Assembly (NCBI GenBank): GCA_020638995.1
Contig: JACKHM010000004.1
Coordinates: 248,001 to 312,000, forward strand
Direction: 5' to 3'
Source of the DNA: Planctomycetaceae bacterium
Lineage (GTDB): Bacteria > Planctomycetota > Planctomycetia > Pirellulales > Pirellulaceae
Length of the DNA stretch: 64,000 bases
This document shows positions 24,501-35,000 of this stretch, in pieces (the stretch's first letter is position 1; each line of letters starts with the position of its first letter). Position numbers and translations under genes: made by a program. The notes under the pieces are model-generated. The model had not been told where the DNA came from and did not search any database. It was given only the letters and a program-made list of their open reading frames with translations.

Positions 24501-26079
24501 CCATGGCTCGACACATGTACGTCACATAGCGTTTAGTCCAGATGGGACACGGATGCTGACGGGGTGTGATGACAATTCTGTCCGCTTGTGGGCAATTCCC
24601 TCAGGACAGCTTCTGCGCCCCCCGTTTAGACATTCGGATTCCCCAAACCATTCAATTCGCGGCGTGGCGTGCAGTTCGGACGGCGTCTACGGTGCGTCCG
24701 TAAGTTCCGATGGGAGTGTGTTTCTGTTTAACATGAACAACGGCAACCTGGTGCGTCGTCCCTACGTGACGCCGTTCCAACCCAACTCGATAGCGTTCAG
24801 CCCCGACAGCACGCGGCTCGCCGTCACGTCCGGCACCTTGAGAACCTCAACTGGTGCAGTTTCGCTTTGGAACGTCTCTTCGCCAGAACAAAATGGTGTA
24901 ATGCGTTTATTTGACCTACCAGTGACTGCACTAGAATTCTTTCCGGATTCTCAATTGCTACTTGTGGGACTGGCATCCGGATTGCATTCAGATCGACTAG
25001 CAGGGCAGGCTATCGCCGTCTCCCCAGACTCTGCTATCACCGTCTTCGAGACGCAACGCTTCAACCGCCCAGTTTGCGACATCTCAATCGATGGCACCGG
25101 ACGAAACTTTGCTCTAGGTCTAAGACTTGCAAACAGTCGTGATCTGTCGCCCTACGCTAGTATTCACTTATTTAGTGTAGTTGGATTAAGAGCATTGCTT
25201 GTAAATCAGTTCGGCCAAATCGGCGATACCGGAAAAATCGCGATTTCTGCGAATGGCTCGCAGCTTCTGGCATCTGCTACAACCGCAAAATCTATTAATG
25301 CATGGGACGCCTCAACGACCAAGCCGGCATGGCCACCCCTGAAACACTCTGGTTACGTTTATGAATTCGACACGTCGCCGGACGGTCGGTTGCTCGTGGC
25401 CGGCAGCGGCGACGTTGATGTTTCGGGTTCGAGTGAATACGGAGAGGTTCGAATATGGGACACGCGATATGGGATAGGAGTTGGTCCGCCTATCGCATTG
25501 GACGGTTACGCTGTTAACGTACGTTTTTGTCCAGACGCAAACAAGTTTGTGACCGGAGATTTTTCGGGGTTAGCACGGATCTTTGACGCTTCACCGCTTG
25601 AGGGAACTGTCGAACAAATCGAAGTTGCGGTGGAACTTGCAACCGGAATGAAGCTGGACGAGTTCGGAATTGCTAGACCGATTCCGGAAGCACAGTGGCA
25701 GCAGGGACATGAGAGTTTTCGACGGAATTATCAGAGTCAATGGAGCGACATTTTTGGTTCGGGGCGCCATGACGTGGGGTTGCAGCAACAAGTTGTGAGT
25801 ACTCACCCTGAGGCGATGGCCTGCGAATTACAGCCCGATTGGAATTCTTGGCACTATGACGGTGGGAGATTCGAGCGTCGCGGCGCGTTCTGGTACGAGT
25901 ACAAGGATGAAAAGCTGTTTGCGACGTTCATTCAAATTAATGAGACCGACTCAATGACTGAAATGTACGATTGCACGAGAGAGCTTTACGTTCAACTGAA
26001 AGGAAACGCATGCTACTTACGTGGTAGGGATTCGGACTGGTCGTTTCTTCTGACTGGAACTCCCGCAGGCGCCCCGTAA
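21589..26079 (+). CDS. Ser/Thr protein kinase with WD40 repeats
   Basis: 1,496 aa from ATG 21589 (TTG 21586 is an alternative with better spacing to GGAGA). Residues about 190-465 form a complete Hanks-type kinase: glycine loop EIARGGMGVVYK, VALKVV lysine, catalytic loop HRDLKPANILI, VDFGLAKQL, and the APE-like GTPSYMPPEQ. A transmembrane helix (about 485-505, LLAGLVASALLGVSATGYFA) follows, then several WD40-type repeats (for example IAFSPDGTRMLTGCDDNSVR and VVRIWNTHTG) to about residue 1350. This is the common planctomycete receptor-like kinase layout, with the sensor propeller across the membrane. Here it is cargo of the IS66 composite element, which is unusual. Confidence 0.93.
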   Translation: MTRPNAEDLAAILDRFELAWEAGASPAIEDFLPAAEQCRSQLSRRDVLIELVMIDLKRRWCSDSEIADTLDPGDLAIPAKPILEDYVKRYPDLGTLAELQLEMICEEYRVRCRWGDRPSHGEYLDRFPEQHTRLGDALTETERCLSIDITVDLQDRPVCTKGDTEPSATIDALRSISRKASGTGLPVDPNFGDYEILQEIARGGMGVVYKALQKKANRIVALKVVLAGQLAGLREVERFLAEAEAAAKLDHPGIVPIYDVGEVGGQHYFSMGYVDGRSLKSVVSDGPLPPREAAGILKSIAEAVAYAHERSIIHRDLKPANILISKEGTPRVVDFGLAKQLVADSELTATGQVMGTPSYMPPEQAAGRTEEIGTSADVYSLGATLYELITGRPPFQAASTFDVIRAVLDQEPAAPHALNRAVDRDLETICLRCLEKEPRRRYLTVQHLVADLGRYLRGEPIHARPIGVVSRGWRWCRRHKLVSGLLAGLVASALLGVSATGYFALRMQAHAAEAIQRRTEVETKAAHLMFEQALHACQSAEPQQGLLQLVSCLREAERIGEHDLAEGVRYQLRGWTRELHRIGAVFALEPNAFASLSPDSETIAIVDSEKVQFRLLRVRDGRVNKFDLDRDEIVRLPWFSSDANYVVVADSRLHLINAKSGVENHSPISYRGNRVASVAFSADNAIAVIGSSGENGGEVFGVRLATGEIVGKRHEHGHSAVATSIRAEDGEMLACVIRNDPFALPRSVDPSSSERLWKISQLLRWSEDQKTPSVIELVHENSVVAGAFSHAGDVLATSDDVGVVRIWNTHTGAQVGEPLAHGQRVVDHDLSGFAFSSDDRLLAIRSGEAGKGHDTVYVWRTETQQLVGEFKHEGYVKGMTFTRDNRKLLTTTVPGAVDTGGGVFLWSLETQQQLGNTLLPGMTTVLSSVGNDGETVATIQMTHDAVRSQVPSRRQLILWQMSDCSDYVAFDHGSTHVRHIAFSPDGTRMLTGCDDNSVRLWAIPSGQLLRPPFRHSDSPNHSIRGVACSSDGVYGASVSSDGSVFLFNMNNGNLVRRPYVTPFQPNSIAFSPDSTRLAVTSGTLRTSTGAVSLWNVSSPEQNGVMRLFDLPVTALEFFPDSQLLLVGLASGLHSDRLAGQAIAVSPDSAITVFETQRFNRPVCDISIDGTGRNFALGLRLANSRDLSPYASIHLFSVVGLRALLVNQFGQIGDTGKIAISANGSQLLASATTAKSINAWDASTTKPAWPPLKHSGYVYEFDTSPDGRLLVAGSGDVDVSGSSEYGEVRIWDTRYGIGVGPPIALDGYAVNVRFCPDANKFVTGDFSGLARIFDASPLEGTVEQIEVAVELATGMKLDEFGIARPIPEAQWQQGHESFRRNYQSQWSDIFGSGRHDVGLQQQVVSTHPEAMACELQPDWNSWHYDGGRFERRGAFWYEYKDEKLFATFIQINETDSMTEMYDCTRELYVQLKGNACYLRGRDSDWSFLLTGTPAGAP

Positions 26080-26225
26080 GTCGATCGTTCTTAGTGACGG
26101 CCCCTATGACGGACGAGACTCTGTTAACGGCCGGGTGGCACTGTCATTGGTGTATTGTGAGTGAGCTTACATCCACTGACGTATTGCGTGTGTCGTCGTT
26201 TTGGCGAGTATTTGAGAGGCAGATG

Positions 26226-27956
26226 TTAGCGTTTACGATTTGCTCGGGCGATCGCCCGGCGGCGTTGGGTACGTTGGTTGCGGCGGCGCACGGCTTTGTC
26301 TTTGGATTCCTTCGTTCGCATTGGAAGTGCGCTTTCGGGATGTTCGGCGAGCCAACGATCCGGCAGCAACGGGAGCAAGTAGGTTGAGTCCTCGAGATCA
26401 CGCGAGTTGGACCGGAGTTGTGGCAAACGCTCGAACACGTCGCGCAGGTAAGCGTAAGGATCGATTCGCAAGCGACGGCACGTCGCCGTCAGCGTGTACA
26501 TCACGGCGGCTGCCGCTCCGCCCGCCGGGCTGCCGAAGAATAGCCAGGCCTTCTTTCCCATCACTGGGTTTTTAACCGCTTGCTCTGAAGCGTTATTATC
26601 GAATGGAATAGCACCGGATTCCAGGAAACGCTCGAAGCACTCCCAACGGCTCGTCATGTATTGGATCGCGCCACGCAAGTCGTGTTTTGGACGCAGTGTT
26701 TCCAGTTGCTCGTTCATCCAACGCTTGAACTCCGTCAGCAACTCACGCGAACGAAGTTGTCGCTGCTGGTGACGCACTTCGTCCGAAACGTCACGCAGTT
26801 CATCTTCGATGTCGAACAGACGTTGGAAGTAGCCCATCGCTGTTGCCGTCCGCTGCGTCGGGCCGAGCGCATGCAACTCCTCGAACTTGCGACGTGCATG
26901 CGCATGGCAGCCAGCGAGAACAATCCGACCTTGCGAATAAGGCTGTAGAAACTCGTAGCCGATGTAAGCGTCCGACACGAGCGTGCCGTGAAAGTCCGCG
27001 AAGAACTCAGCCGGACCGGCTCGCGCTCGACTCTCGGTGAATGAAAACGTCGTGTAGGGGTGCTGCTTGTCGCCGAGAATCGCCCACAAGTAAGTTGTCT
27101 GCGTCTTGCCAGTTCCCGGTGCCAGCATCTTGATCGGCGTCTCGTCGGCTTGCACCACCGGCGACTCCAACGCCCGACTGCGCATCAAGTCCGTCAAGGG
27201 AGTCAACTCACGAGTCAAACGAATCATCCAGCGGCAGACCGTGCTGCGATCGATCTCTAACTGGCTGCGACCAAGAATCTCTTCCAAGCGATAGTAGGGT
27301 TGATGGTCCGCGAAGTGATGGGTGGCCAATCCGGCCAGCAGCGAAGGACCGGCGAAGCAGGTCAAGATCCGCGGCGGTCGCGGCGCGGAAACCATCGCCG
27401 TCTCCGTCGCATCGTCATTGTCGACGGCCAATGTTTCGACAAACTCTTCCACCACCATCAGCTTCGGCGGTTCCCACTCGACGTACTCGCCGATCTTCTT
27501 CAGGAACCGGCGGCCTTTGTCGCCACGCAACGGCTCCGGAATCGCGGCTTCGTCCAGTTCGTGAACACGCCGCACGCGAGGCAGGCTCTCGGGAATCACG
27601 CGCCGACCGCGACCGCCACGACGCGAAGACTTTGCGTCGTCGGTTTCAGCCGGATCGTCATCTTCGCCAGAGAAGTTGTCCGCGTGGTCGTTGACTTCGC
27701 CAGCAGTGTCGTCGGTGTCGCTGCCACCAACAACGACGGCGTCGAACAGTGTGCCTTGACGCGGGTCTTCAAACCGTTCTCGTCGTTGGCCGAATAACGT
27801 CCGCTTCATCAAGGCGATGTCGCGTTGCATCGCTTGCAACAACGCCTGTTGCTCGGCAATCGTGGCCTGCTGTTGTGCATTGATCGCAGTCAACTCCGCG
27901 ATCATCGCATGACACGCTTCGAGCGTTGTTGGTAATGGCGTGGCGGAGTCGTCCAT
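26226..27956 (-). CDS. tnpC: IS66 transposase TnpC (DDE)
   Basis: 576 aa. It has an N-terminal leucine-rich coiled coil (INAQQQATIAEQQALLQAMQ), the IS66 motif LFGQRRERFED, then an acidic linker and a zinc-ribbon-like region, followed by the DDE catalytic core: Asp in VVQADETPIKML, Asp in LVSDAYIGYEF and Glu in ASEQAVKNPVMGKKAW. It ends in a short basic tail. Length and order fit a functional enzyme, so this copy may have moved the whole composite element. Confidence 0.95.
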   Translation of the reverse strand: MDDSATPLPTTLEACHAMIAELTAINAQQQATIAEQQALLQAMQRDIALMKRTLFGQRRERFEDPRQGTLFDAVVVGGSDTDDTAGEVNDHADNFSGEDDDPAETDDAKSSRRGGRGRRVIPESLPRVRRVHELDEAAIPEPLRGDKGRRFLKKIGEYVEWEPPKLMVVEEFVETLAVDNDDATETAMVSAPRPPRILTCFAGPSLLAGLATHHFADHQPYYRLEEILGRSQLEIDRSTVCRWMIRLTRELTPLTDLMRSRALESPVVQADETPIKMLAPGTGKTQTTYLWAILGDKQHPYTTFSFTESRARAGPAEFFADFHGTLVSDAYIGYEFLQPYSQGRIVLAGCHAHARRKFEELHALGPTQRTATAMGYFQRLFDIEDELRDVSDEVRHQQRQLRSRELLTEFKRWMNEQLETLRPKHDLRGAIQYMTSRWECFERFLESGAIPFDNNASEQAVKNPVMGKKAWLFFGSPAGGAAAAVMYTLTATCRRLRIDPYAYLRDVFERLPQLRSNSRDLEDSTYLLPLLPDRWLAEHPESALPMRTKESKDKAVRRRNQRTQRRRAIARANRKR

Positions 27957-28063
27957 GAACTTCCAACATCGATGAGTGACTTAACTTCAGCAACGTTGCG
28001 AGAGATTATGCACATCGATGCCGCTGGTCCAAGACCACAGACAGCGGTTTTATAGAACTTGTT

Positions 28064-28426
28064 TCACGCAACTTGGGAAGCGGCTCGATAACGTCGACGT
28101 CGCTTCGCCGAATTCAAGTCGATGCCGTGAATGATCAGTGACAGTTGCGTCACATCGATCTCGATCTGCTTCGACTGCGACTCGGCGGTCGGCTTTTCAA
28201 AGACGCCCGATTCGAGTCGCTTGTACCAGATCCAAAAGCCTTGTCCGTCCCAGCCCAACAACTTCAGCCGATCACCGCGTCGATTGATAAAGGCGAACCA
28301 ATGGCCGGAAGCGGGATCTTGCTTCAACACCGACTCGGCCAGCAGACACAAGCCGCGAAAGCTCTTCCGCATATCGACCGGTTCAAGAAACAGAAACACG
28401 CGAGTCTGATGCGAGAAGTTCAGCAT
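28064..28426 (-). CDS. tnpB: IS66 accessory protein TnpB
   Basis: 120 aa with the family signature VDMRKSFRGLCLLAESVL and WDGQGFWIWYKRLESGVFE. TnpB is required with TnpA and TnpC for IS66 transposition, though its exact role is unclear. It overlaps the end of tnpA by 7 bases, which indicates translational coupling. A 107-base gap separates it from tnpC. Confidence 0.93.
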   Translation of the reverse strand: MLNFSHQTRVFLFLEPVDMRKSFRGLCLLAESVLKQDPASGHWFAFINRRGDRLKLLGWDGQGFWIWYKRLESGVFEKPTAESQSKQIEIDVTQLSLIIHGIDLNSAKRRRRYRAASQVA

Positions 28427-28815
28427 GCTCGCTCCTGCACCACTTGAAGAATCTCACGCAGCCAGTCGGGATCGCACTGGCTGGAGACGATAACACGACT
28501 TCCATCCGGCAACACGACTTCGCAACTTGCTGGCTTGACCGTTGGTGGAGTGGGAAGCGCCAAGGGCACGAACTTCACGGTCGGATTCTTACGTGCGGCA
28601 CCGGAAAGTGTGATGCCCGGTGACGTCGCTTGGTCTTCGCGTTTCGATTCGTCTTCACGTCGCCGCTGCTTCAGCTTTCGCTTCCAATTATAGAAGGACG
28701 ACTCGGGGACTTGATGTTGGCGACAGAAGGCCGCAGCAGACATTCCGCTCGACTCCTGCTTCCCAATCACACCTCGCCAATAGCCTGCTCGCTCAGAACT
28801 CCTTCGTTGACCCAT
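28420..28815 (-). CDS. tnpA: IS66 accessory protein TnpA
   Basis: 131 aa from ATG 28815 with GGAGG upstream. It has a helix-turn-helix (MSAAAFCRQHQVPESSFYNW) that should recognise the terminal repeats, a basic linker, and a C-terminal segment with the Orf1 motif (CEVVLPDGSRVIVSSQCDP). It is complete here; a 5' fragment of the same gene lies at 21111. Confidence 0.92.
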   Translation of the reverse strand: MGQRRSSERAGYWRGVIGKQESSGMSAAAFCRQHQVPESSFYNWKRKLKQRRREDESKREDQATSPGITLSGAARKNPTVKFVPLALPTPPTVKPASCEVVLPDGSRVIVSSQCDPDWLREILQVVQERAC

Positions 28816-28897
28816 CAACCAACCTCCGCGCAGAAGACTCTAGGAAACCTTCCCAGAATAAATCACGCGACAACACGGCCCCGTTTGCAACGCTCAC

Positions 28898-28905
28898 GAG
28901 TATCG
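28898..28905 (+). repeat. 8-bp target-site duplication, right copy
   Basis: GAGTATCG abuts the IS66 end at 28897 and equals 21021-21028 in the same orientation. Confidence 0.88.
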
Positions 28906-28966
28906 AATGCAACAAACTCAGTTGCCAAGCCATCAGGTCGCCTTAGAGCCGCGATTGCAATTGGCA

Positions 28967-28996
28967 CACCCAGAATCGTAACAATCTATTTAGAGC
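28967..28996 (-). repeat. Right arm of the outer ~30-bp inverted repeat
   Basis: The reverse complement (GCTCTAAATAGATTGTTACG, then ATTCTGGGTG) matches 20961-20990 at 24 of 30 positions. It is the second end of the small element that the composite transposon interrupted. Confidence 0.6.
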
Positions 28997-29087
28997 TTTT
29001 TGCGGCATACTTCGTTCGCTGTGTAGTAAGACCCCCTATCGCGATGATGTCCGCCCGACGCACGCCTATGGTCATCGGCGTAACGTT

Positions 29088-32000
29088 TTAGGGACGGCGC
29101 GAGGCGTTTTCGTTCAGCATATTGATGATTCTTAGAGCGTCGAGCGCTGTGAGTTGGTTATCGTTCGTCACATCGAAGAACCACGTCGCGCCAAGCGAAG
29201 GTGGGTCGGCGAGCGCAGTCGATTGTCCTAATGCTGCCCGCCGATTGATCTCGTTGATGATAATCAATACGTCGAGAGCGGTCCGATAACCATCATGATT
29301 GACGTCGAACGCGTCAAGCGGGTTTCGCCACGGTTGAATTCGATCTAGCAAGGGCGGAAGTAGGTCGTCCGCGTAGTCCGAGAAGAAAGCGTCAACCAAG
29401 CCAGCTTCTCCTTCACCAACATTGGTGTCTGTGCCATCGAACAGGATCGACGGATCTGCATAAACGGCAGGACCGACGTTGGCGGTCTTCGTGCCTGTTG
29501 CTTGCTCGTTACTGTCCGACAAATACATGTCGCCGTTCGGCAGAATGAAGTACCATTGACCATTCGCGTCCTTGACCCACTTCTCGTTGCGACCGCCCCA
29601 GTCTTCGAAGTAGGGACACCGATCTTGCTGATCGAGGCCAGCCAACGCGCGTGGCTGCTCGTTTGCTACCGCGTCCTCACTGTGACTGGTTTCCTGCGTT
29701 CCAGTTTGTTCTTGCTCTGGAGTCAACGTTTGCGCCACGACGGTTGTCGCAGCGTTGGCATCTTGAGCGTCCAACGGCAGAGGTCCGACGAACGGCGCGA
29801 CGACCGTTGCGGCTGGGCTCGTGCCGTTGTTCAGGGCGGTCGCCGATTGTTGGTTCGTGACCGCGTTCGTTGGCGGACCCGAAGAAACATTTGTCTGTAG
29901 CGTCCAGTCGAATTGGAGTGCCGTCATCGCCTGTGCCACTAGGTCGTTCAGCGTTTCACCCGTACTACCGCCTCCGGTTCCGACGATCTGGGCCTTGAGC
30001 CAAGTGATCACATTCTTGCATGCTCCACCATCGAACAAGGCCCCGCTAATTCCCGAAGCAATGTCGAGGCGACCCTTCTGAAAGCCCGTGTTGTCCCCGG
30101 CACCTCCATCAAGCAGATCCCCCAAGCCCGTTGGGTCGGGAATTCGTTCCACACCGGTAACTGGCGTCGTGTCGACCAAATCGGCGTCCGCGAACAAGTA
30201 GTCATTTCCATTATTCCCAGCGAGGTAGTCGGCTCCAGCTCCCGCAGCGATGACATCAACGTCCGAGCCACCGAAGTGAATATCGTTCCCTGCGAAACCC
30301 TCGAGCAAGCCACGCGCCCCCGTCATATTGACCAGATCGTCGAATCCAGTGTCTGTGTTGGGTAACACCGCCGAGGCAACTCCGCCGCGAAGTTTTACAA
30401 ACTCAACTTCGTTGATTTCAAACGGTGAGCGAATTGCAGGTTCGGTAGCTTTGATACCAACAATGATTTTGTCAGCACCGTCGGTGCCGTAGATTTTGAA
30501 CATGTCAGCTTCGTTCTTCGCCGGTGGCTGGTTCGGAATACCCGTGGGACTGCCACCATCGAAAGTAACAATCGACGGCAATGCCGGATTCGCGATCGTA
30601 AACGGAGCGGTTGGCATGGTCACGCTAGCTGCGTCGATTGCGGTTCCGGCAGACAAATTAAGTTCTTCGACTGCCATATACGCAACGCTTGGCCCCCCCA
30701 TCCGATCAACGCTGTTGTTATCGATGTCATAGCTGTGAGCCATCGCTTCACCGGCATCACTGATATTGAGCGAGTCTCCCACGTCAAACATCGCCTCCTG
30801 CTTGATGAAGACGGGTGCCGCAACACAACTTCCGCTGGTCACATTCGTGAACACTTCAAGCACAACAGGTGCGTTGTCTGGATGAGCGATGGCACTGGTC
30901 CCACGAGTGACCATCAGGCTAATCGAAGCCGCGTTCGTCGTCACGCTGTTCACCAGCATGTCCTCGCCTTCGACATTGATTTGGAACGGCGTTGCCGCGG
31001 GCATACTGGGAATCGTAATGAGCGGGATCGTCACCGTGGTCGCCGCAGCCGAAATGCCGCCCATGAGCGAGGTACTAAATCCTGCTGTAGCGTTATGAAT
31101 GATCGATCTGAGCGCCGGTCCATTGGCACCACCATCGATCATTAGTTCCCCGGCGATTCCATTCACGTTCCCCAGGTTCGTCGGGGCGTCGGAGGAGATG
31201 TTGATCGTGTCGTTGCCGTCGTCGCCGTTGACTTGAGTGCGACTGCCAGTCGCCGTTGATCGCACGTTGAGTACGTCGTCTCCAGCCTCGCCATCGAGTT
31301 GGACGCGACTTGCCACGCCATTCGCAGCAAGCGTGATCATATCGCCCGCCGGCGCTGCCTCGGCACCTCCGTTCACTTCCAGGAAGCTACCGAACGCGTT
31401 ATTACCGCCGGAATTGTTCGGGTCAGCACCATCCGTGCCAGTGCTGACAATCGTGACGATGTCGCTACCGACCGCCGTGTTGATCACAACGTTACTATCG
31501 TTACCCGTTGTAGTGACGATCACAGTATCAACCGCTGAGCCACCATTGATCGTCGCCGTCCCACCGGCGACTGTGTTCGCGATGTTGATTCCGTTGGCCA
31601 GTGTCCCGGCGTTTAGATTAAGCGTCTCAATCGTGGCGTACATCGTTCGCGCGACCGTCGTGTCGCGATCGAACATCGTGTCAGTCAGGTTGTACTGAGC
31701 CGCCGCCGCGTGAGCTTGATCGTTAATGTTCAGCGTGTCGCCCACAAACAACGCGCCGCTCGAATCGCCTTTAATGGTCAACACAGGATGTGTGGGCGAT
31801 CCTGCCAATGCCAGATGATTGCCGCCGTTGACTTGCACCAAGCCGAGAATGCCGCTGATGACATTGGCTGGAGAACCCAGCGTGATCGTGTCGTTGCCGT
31901 CGTCACCGTCCAGTTGCGCGAAGCTGCTGACTGGCAAGTTCCATAACGTGATCCCATCATCAGCCGCGCCGCCCGTGGCCAGCGAACTGCTAGTTGCTCC

Positions 32001-35000
32001 GGCGTTCTGGATCGTGATCGTGTCGGTATCACCTTGACCGTTCAACGCCACGCCGCTGCTGGCTCCGCTCGTGACTTGCGTCAGTGTATCCGCGCCGTCT
32101 CCGCCGTTAATGATCGTCACGCTCGTCGCGCCAGTCGTGGCAATGTCCACCAAGTCCGCGCCGCCGGCAGCGTTCACAATGAGAATGCTGCCGCTGCCGG
32201 TCGTCGTGACGTCGATGTCATCGGCTCCACCTTGGCTGTTGACGGTCGTCTTGCTGTTGGCCGGGGTGTTGATGATGTTGATGTCGTTGGCTAGCGTGCC
32301 AACATTCAGATTGATCGTCTCGATCGTGGCGTACATCGTGCGTGCCACCGTCGTGTCGCGATCGAACATCGTGTCGGTCAGGTTGTACTGAGCGGTCGCC
32401 GCGTAAGCTTGATCGTTGATGTTGAGCGTGTCGCCCACCGGCAAGGTGCTGGTGATCGTGTTCCCCTTGGCGGTCACACTCTCGGTCATCGTGGGAGCCG
32501 CCAGATGATTGCCGCCGTTAACTTGCACCAAGCCCAGGATGCCGCTGATGACATTGGCTGGAGAACCCAGCGTGATCGTGTCGTTGCCGTCGTCACCGTC
32601 CAGTTGCGCGAAGCTGCTGACTGGCAAGTTCCATAACGTGATCCCATCATCAGCCGCGCCGCCCGTGGCCAGCGAACTGCTAGTTGCTCCGGCGTTCTGG
32701 ATCGTGATCGTGTCGGTATCACCTTGACCGTTCAACGCCACGCCGCTGCTGGCTCCACTCGTGACTTGCGTCAGTGTATCCGCGCCGTCTCCGCCGTTAA
32801 TGATCGTCACGCTCGTCGCGCCAGTCGTGGCAATGTCCACCAAGTCCGCGCCGCCGGCAGCGTTCACAATGAGAATGCTGCCGCTGCCGGTCGTCGTGAC
32901 GTCGATGTCATCGGCTCCACCTTGGCTGTTGACGGTCGTCTTGCTGTTGGCCGGGGTGTTGATGATGTTGATGTCGTTGGCTAGCGTGCCAACATTCAGA
33001 TTGATCGTCTCGATCGTGGCGTACATCGTGCGTGCCACCGTCGTGTCGCGATCGAACATCGTGTCGGTCAGGTTGTACTGAGCGGTCGCCGCGTAAGCTT
33101 GATCGTTGATGTTGAGCGTGTCGCCCACCGGCAAGGTGCTGGTGATCGTGTTCCCCTTGGCGGTCACACTCTCGGTCATCGTGGGAGCCGCCAGATGATT
33201 GCCGCCGTTAACTTGCACCAAGCCCAGGATGCCGCTGATGACATTGGCTGGAGAACCCAGCGTGATCGTGTCGTTGCCGTCGTCACCGTCCAGTTGCGCG
33301 AAGCTGCTGACTGGCAAGTTCCATAACGTGATCCCATCATCAGCCGCGCCGCCCGTGGCCAGCGAACTGCTAGTTGCTCCGGCGTTCTGGATCGTGATCG
33401 TGTCGGTATCACCTTGACCGTTCAACGCCACGCCGCTGCTGGCTCCGCTCGTGACTTGCGTCAGTGTATCCGCGCCGTCTCCGCCGTTAATGATCGTCAC
33501 GCTCGTCGCGCCAGTCGTGGCAATGTCCACCAAGTCCGCGCCGCCGGCAGCGTTCACAATGAGAATGCTGCCGCTGCCGGTCGTCGTGACGTCGATGTCA
33601 TCGGCTCCACCTTGGCTGTTGACGGTCGTCTTGCTGTTGGCCGGGGTGTTGATGATGTTGATGTCGTTGGCTAGCGTGCCAACATTCAGATTGATCGTCT
33701 CGATCGTGGCGTACATCGTGCGTGCCACCGTCGTGTCGCGATCGAACATCGTGTCGGTCAGGTTGTACTGAGCGGTCGCCGCGTAAGCTTGATCGTTGAT
33801 GTTGAGCGTGTCGCCCACCGGCAAGGTGCTGGTGATCGTGTTCCCCTTGGCGGTCACACTCTCGGTCATCGTGGGAGCCGCCAGATGATTGCCGCCGTTA
33901 ACTTGCACCAAGCCCAGGATGCCGCTGATGACATTGGCTGGAGAACCCAGCGTGATCGTGTCGTTGCCGTCGTCACCGTCCAGTTGCGCGAAGCTGCTGA
34001 CTGGCAAGTTCCATAACGTGATCCCATCATCAGCCGCGCCGCCCGTGGCCAGCGAACTGCTAGTTGCTCCGGCGTTCTGGATCGTGATCGTGTCGGTATC
34101 ACCTTGACCGTTCAACGCCACGCCGCTGCTGGCTCCGCTCGTGACTTGCGTCAGTGTATCCGCGCCGTCTCCGCCGTTAATGATCGTCACGCTCGTCGCG
34201 CCAGTCGTGGCAATGTCCACCAAGTCCGCGCCGCCGGCAGCGTTCACAATGAGAATGCTGCCGCTGCCGGTCGTCGTGACGTCGATGTCATCGGCTCCAC
34301 CTTGGCTGTTGACGGTCGTCTTGCTGTTGGCCGGGGTGTTGATGATGTTGATGTCGTTGGCTAGCGTGCCAACATTCAGATTGATCGTCTCGATCGTGGC
34401 GTACATCGTGCGTGCCACCGTCGTGTCGCGATCGAACATCGTGTCGGTCAGGTTGTACTGAGCGGTCGCCGCGTAAGCTTGATCGTTGATGTTGAGCGTG
34501 TCGCCCACCGGCAAGGTGCTGGTGATCGTGTTCCCCTTGGCGGTCACACTCTCGGTCATCGTGGGAGCCGCCAGATGATTGCCGCCGTTAACTTGCACCA
34601 AGCCCAGGATGCCGCTGATGACATTGGCTGGAGAACCCAGCGTGATCGTGTCGTTGCCGTCGTCACCGTCCAGTTGCGCGAAGCTGCTGACTGGCAAGTT
34701 CCATAACGTGATCCCATCATCAGCCGCGCCGCCCGTGGCCAGCGAACTGCTAGTTGCTCCGGCGTTCTGGATCGTGATCGTGTCGGTATCACCTTGACCG
34801 TTCAACGCCACGCCGCTGCTGGCTCCACTCGTGACTTGCGTCAGTGTATCCGCGCCGTCTCCGCCGTTAATGATCGTCACGCTCGTCGCGCCAGTCGTGG
34901 CAATGTCCACCAAGTCCGCGCCGCCGGCAGCGTTCACAATGAGAATGCTGCCGCTGCCGGTCGTCGTGACGTCGATGTCATCGGCTCCACCTTGGCTGTT

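Larger units (their letters stand above)
21029..28897. mobile_element. IS66-based composite transposon carrying a kinase gene
   Basis: Both outer ends read inward as the same IS66 left end (GTGAGCGTTGCAAACGGGGC). About 234 bases at 21029-21262 match the reverse complement of 28664-28897 with only a few differences. The ends are flanked by the direct repeat GAGTATCG. Inside are the remnant tnpA, the kinase-WD40 gene and a complete IS66. The simplest reading is that the whole 7,869-bp segment moved as one unit between two inverted left ends. Confidence 0.85.
26161..28897 (-). mobile_element. Complete IS66-family insertion sequence
   Basis: About 2.7 kb with the three standard genes tnpA-tnpB-tnpC on the minus strand. 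The left end (28897 inward) is GTGAGCGTTGCAAACGG. A candidate right end, GTGAGCTTACATCCACTGAC, begins at 26161; it shares GTGAGC and little else, so that boundary is tentative. Confidence 0.8.

Noticed and set aside
26494..27797. Plus-strand frames inside IS66
   Set aside because: Antisense shadows of tnpC.
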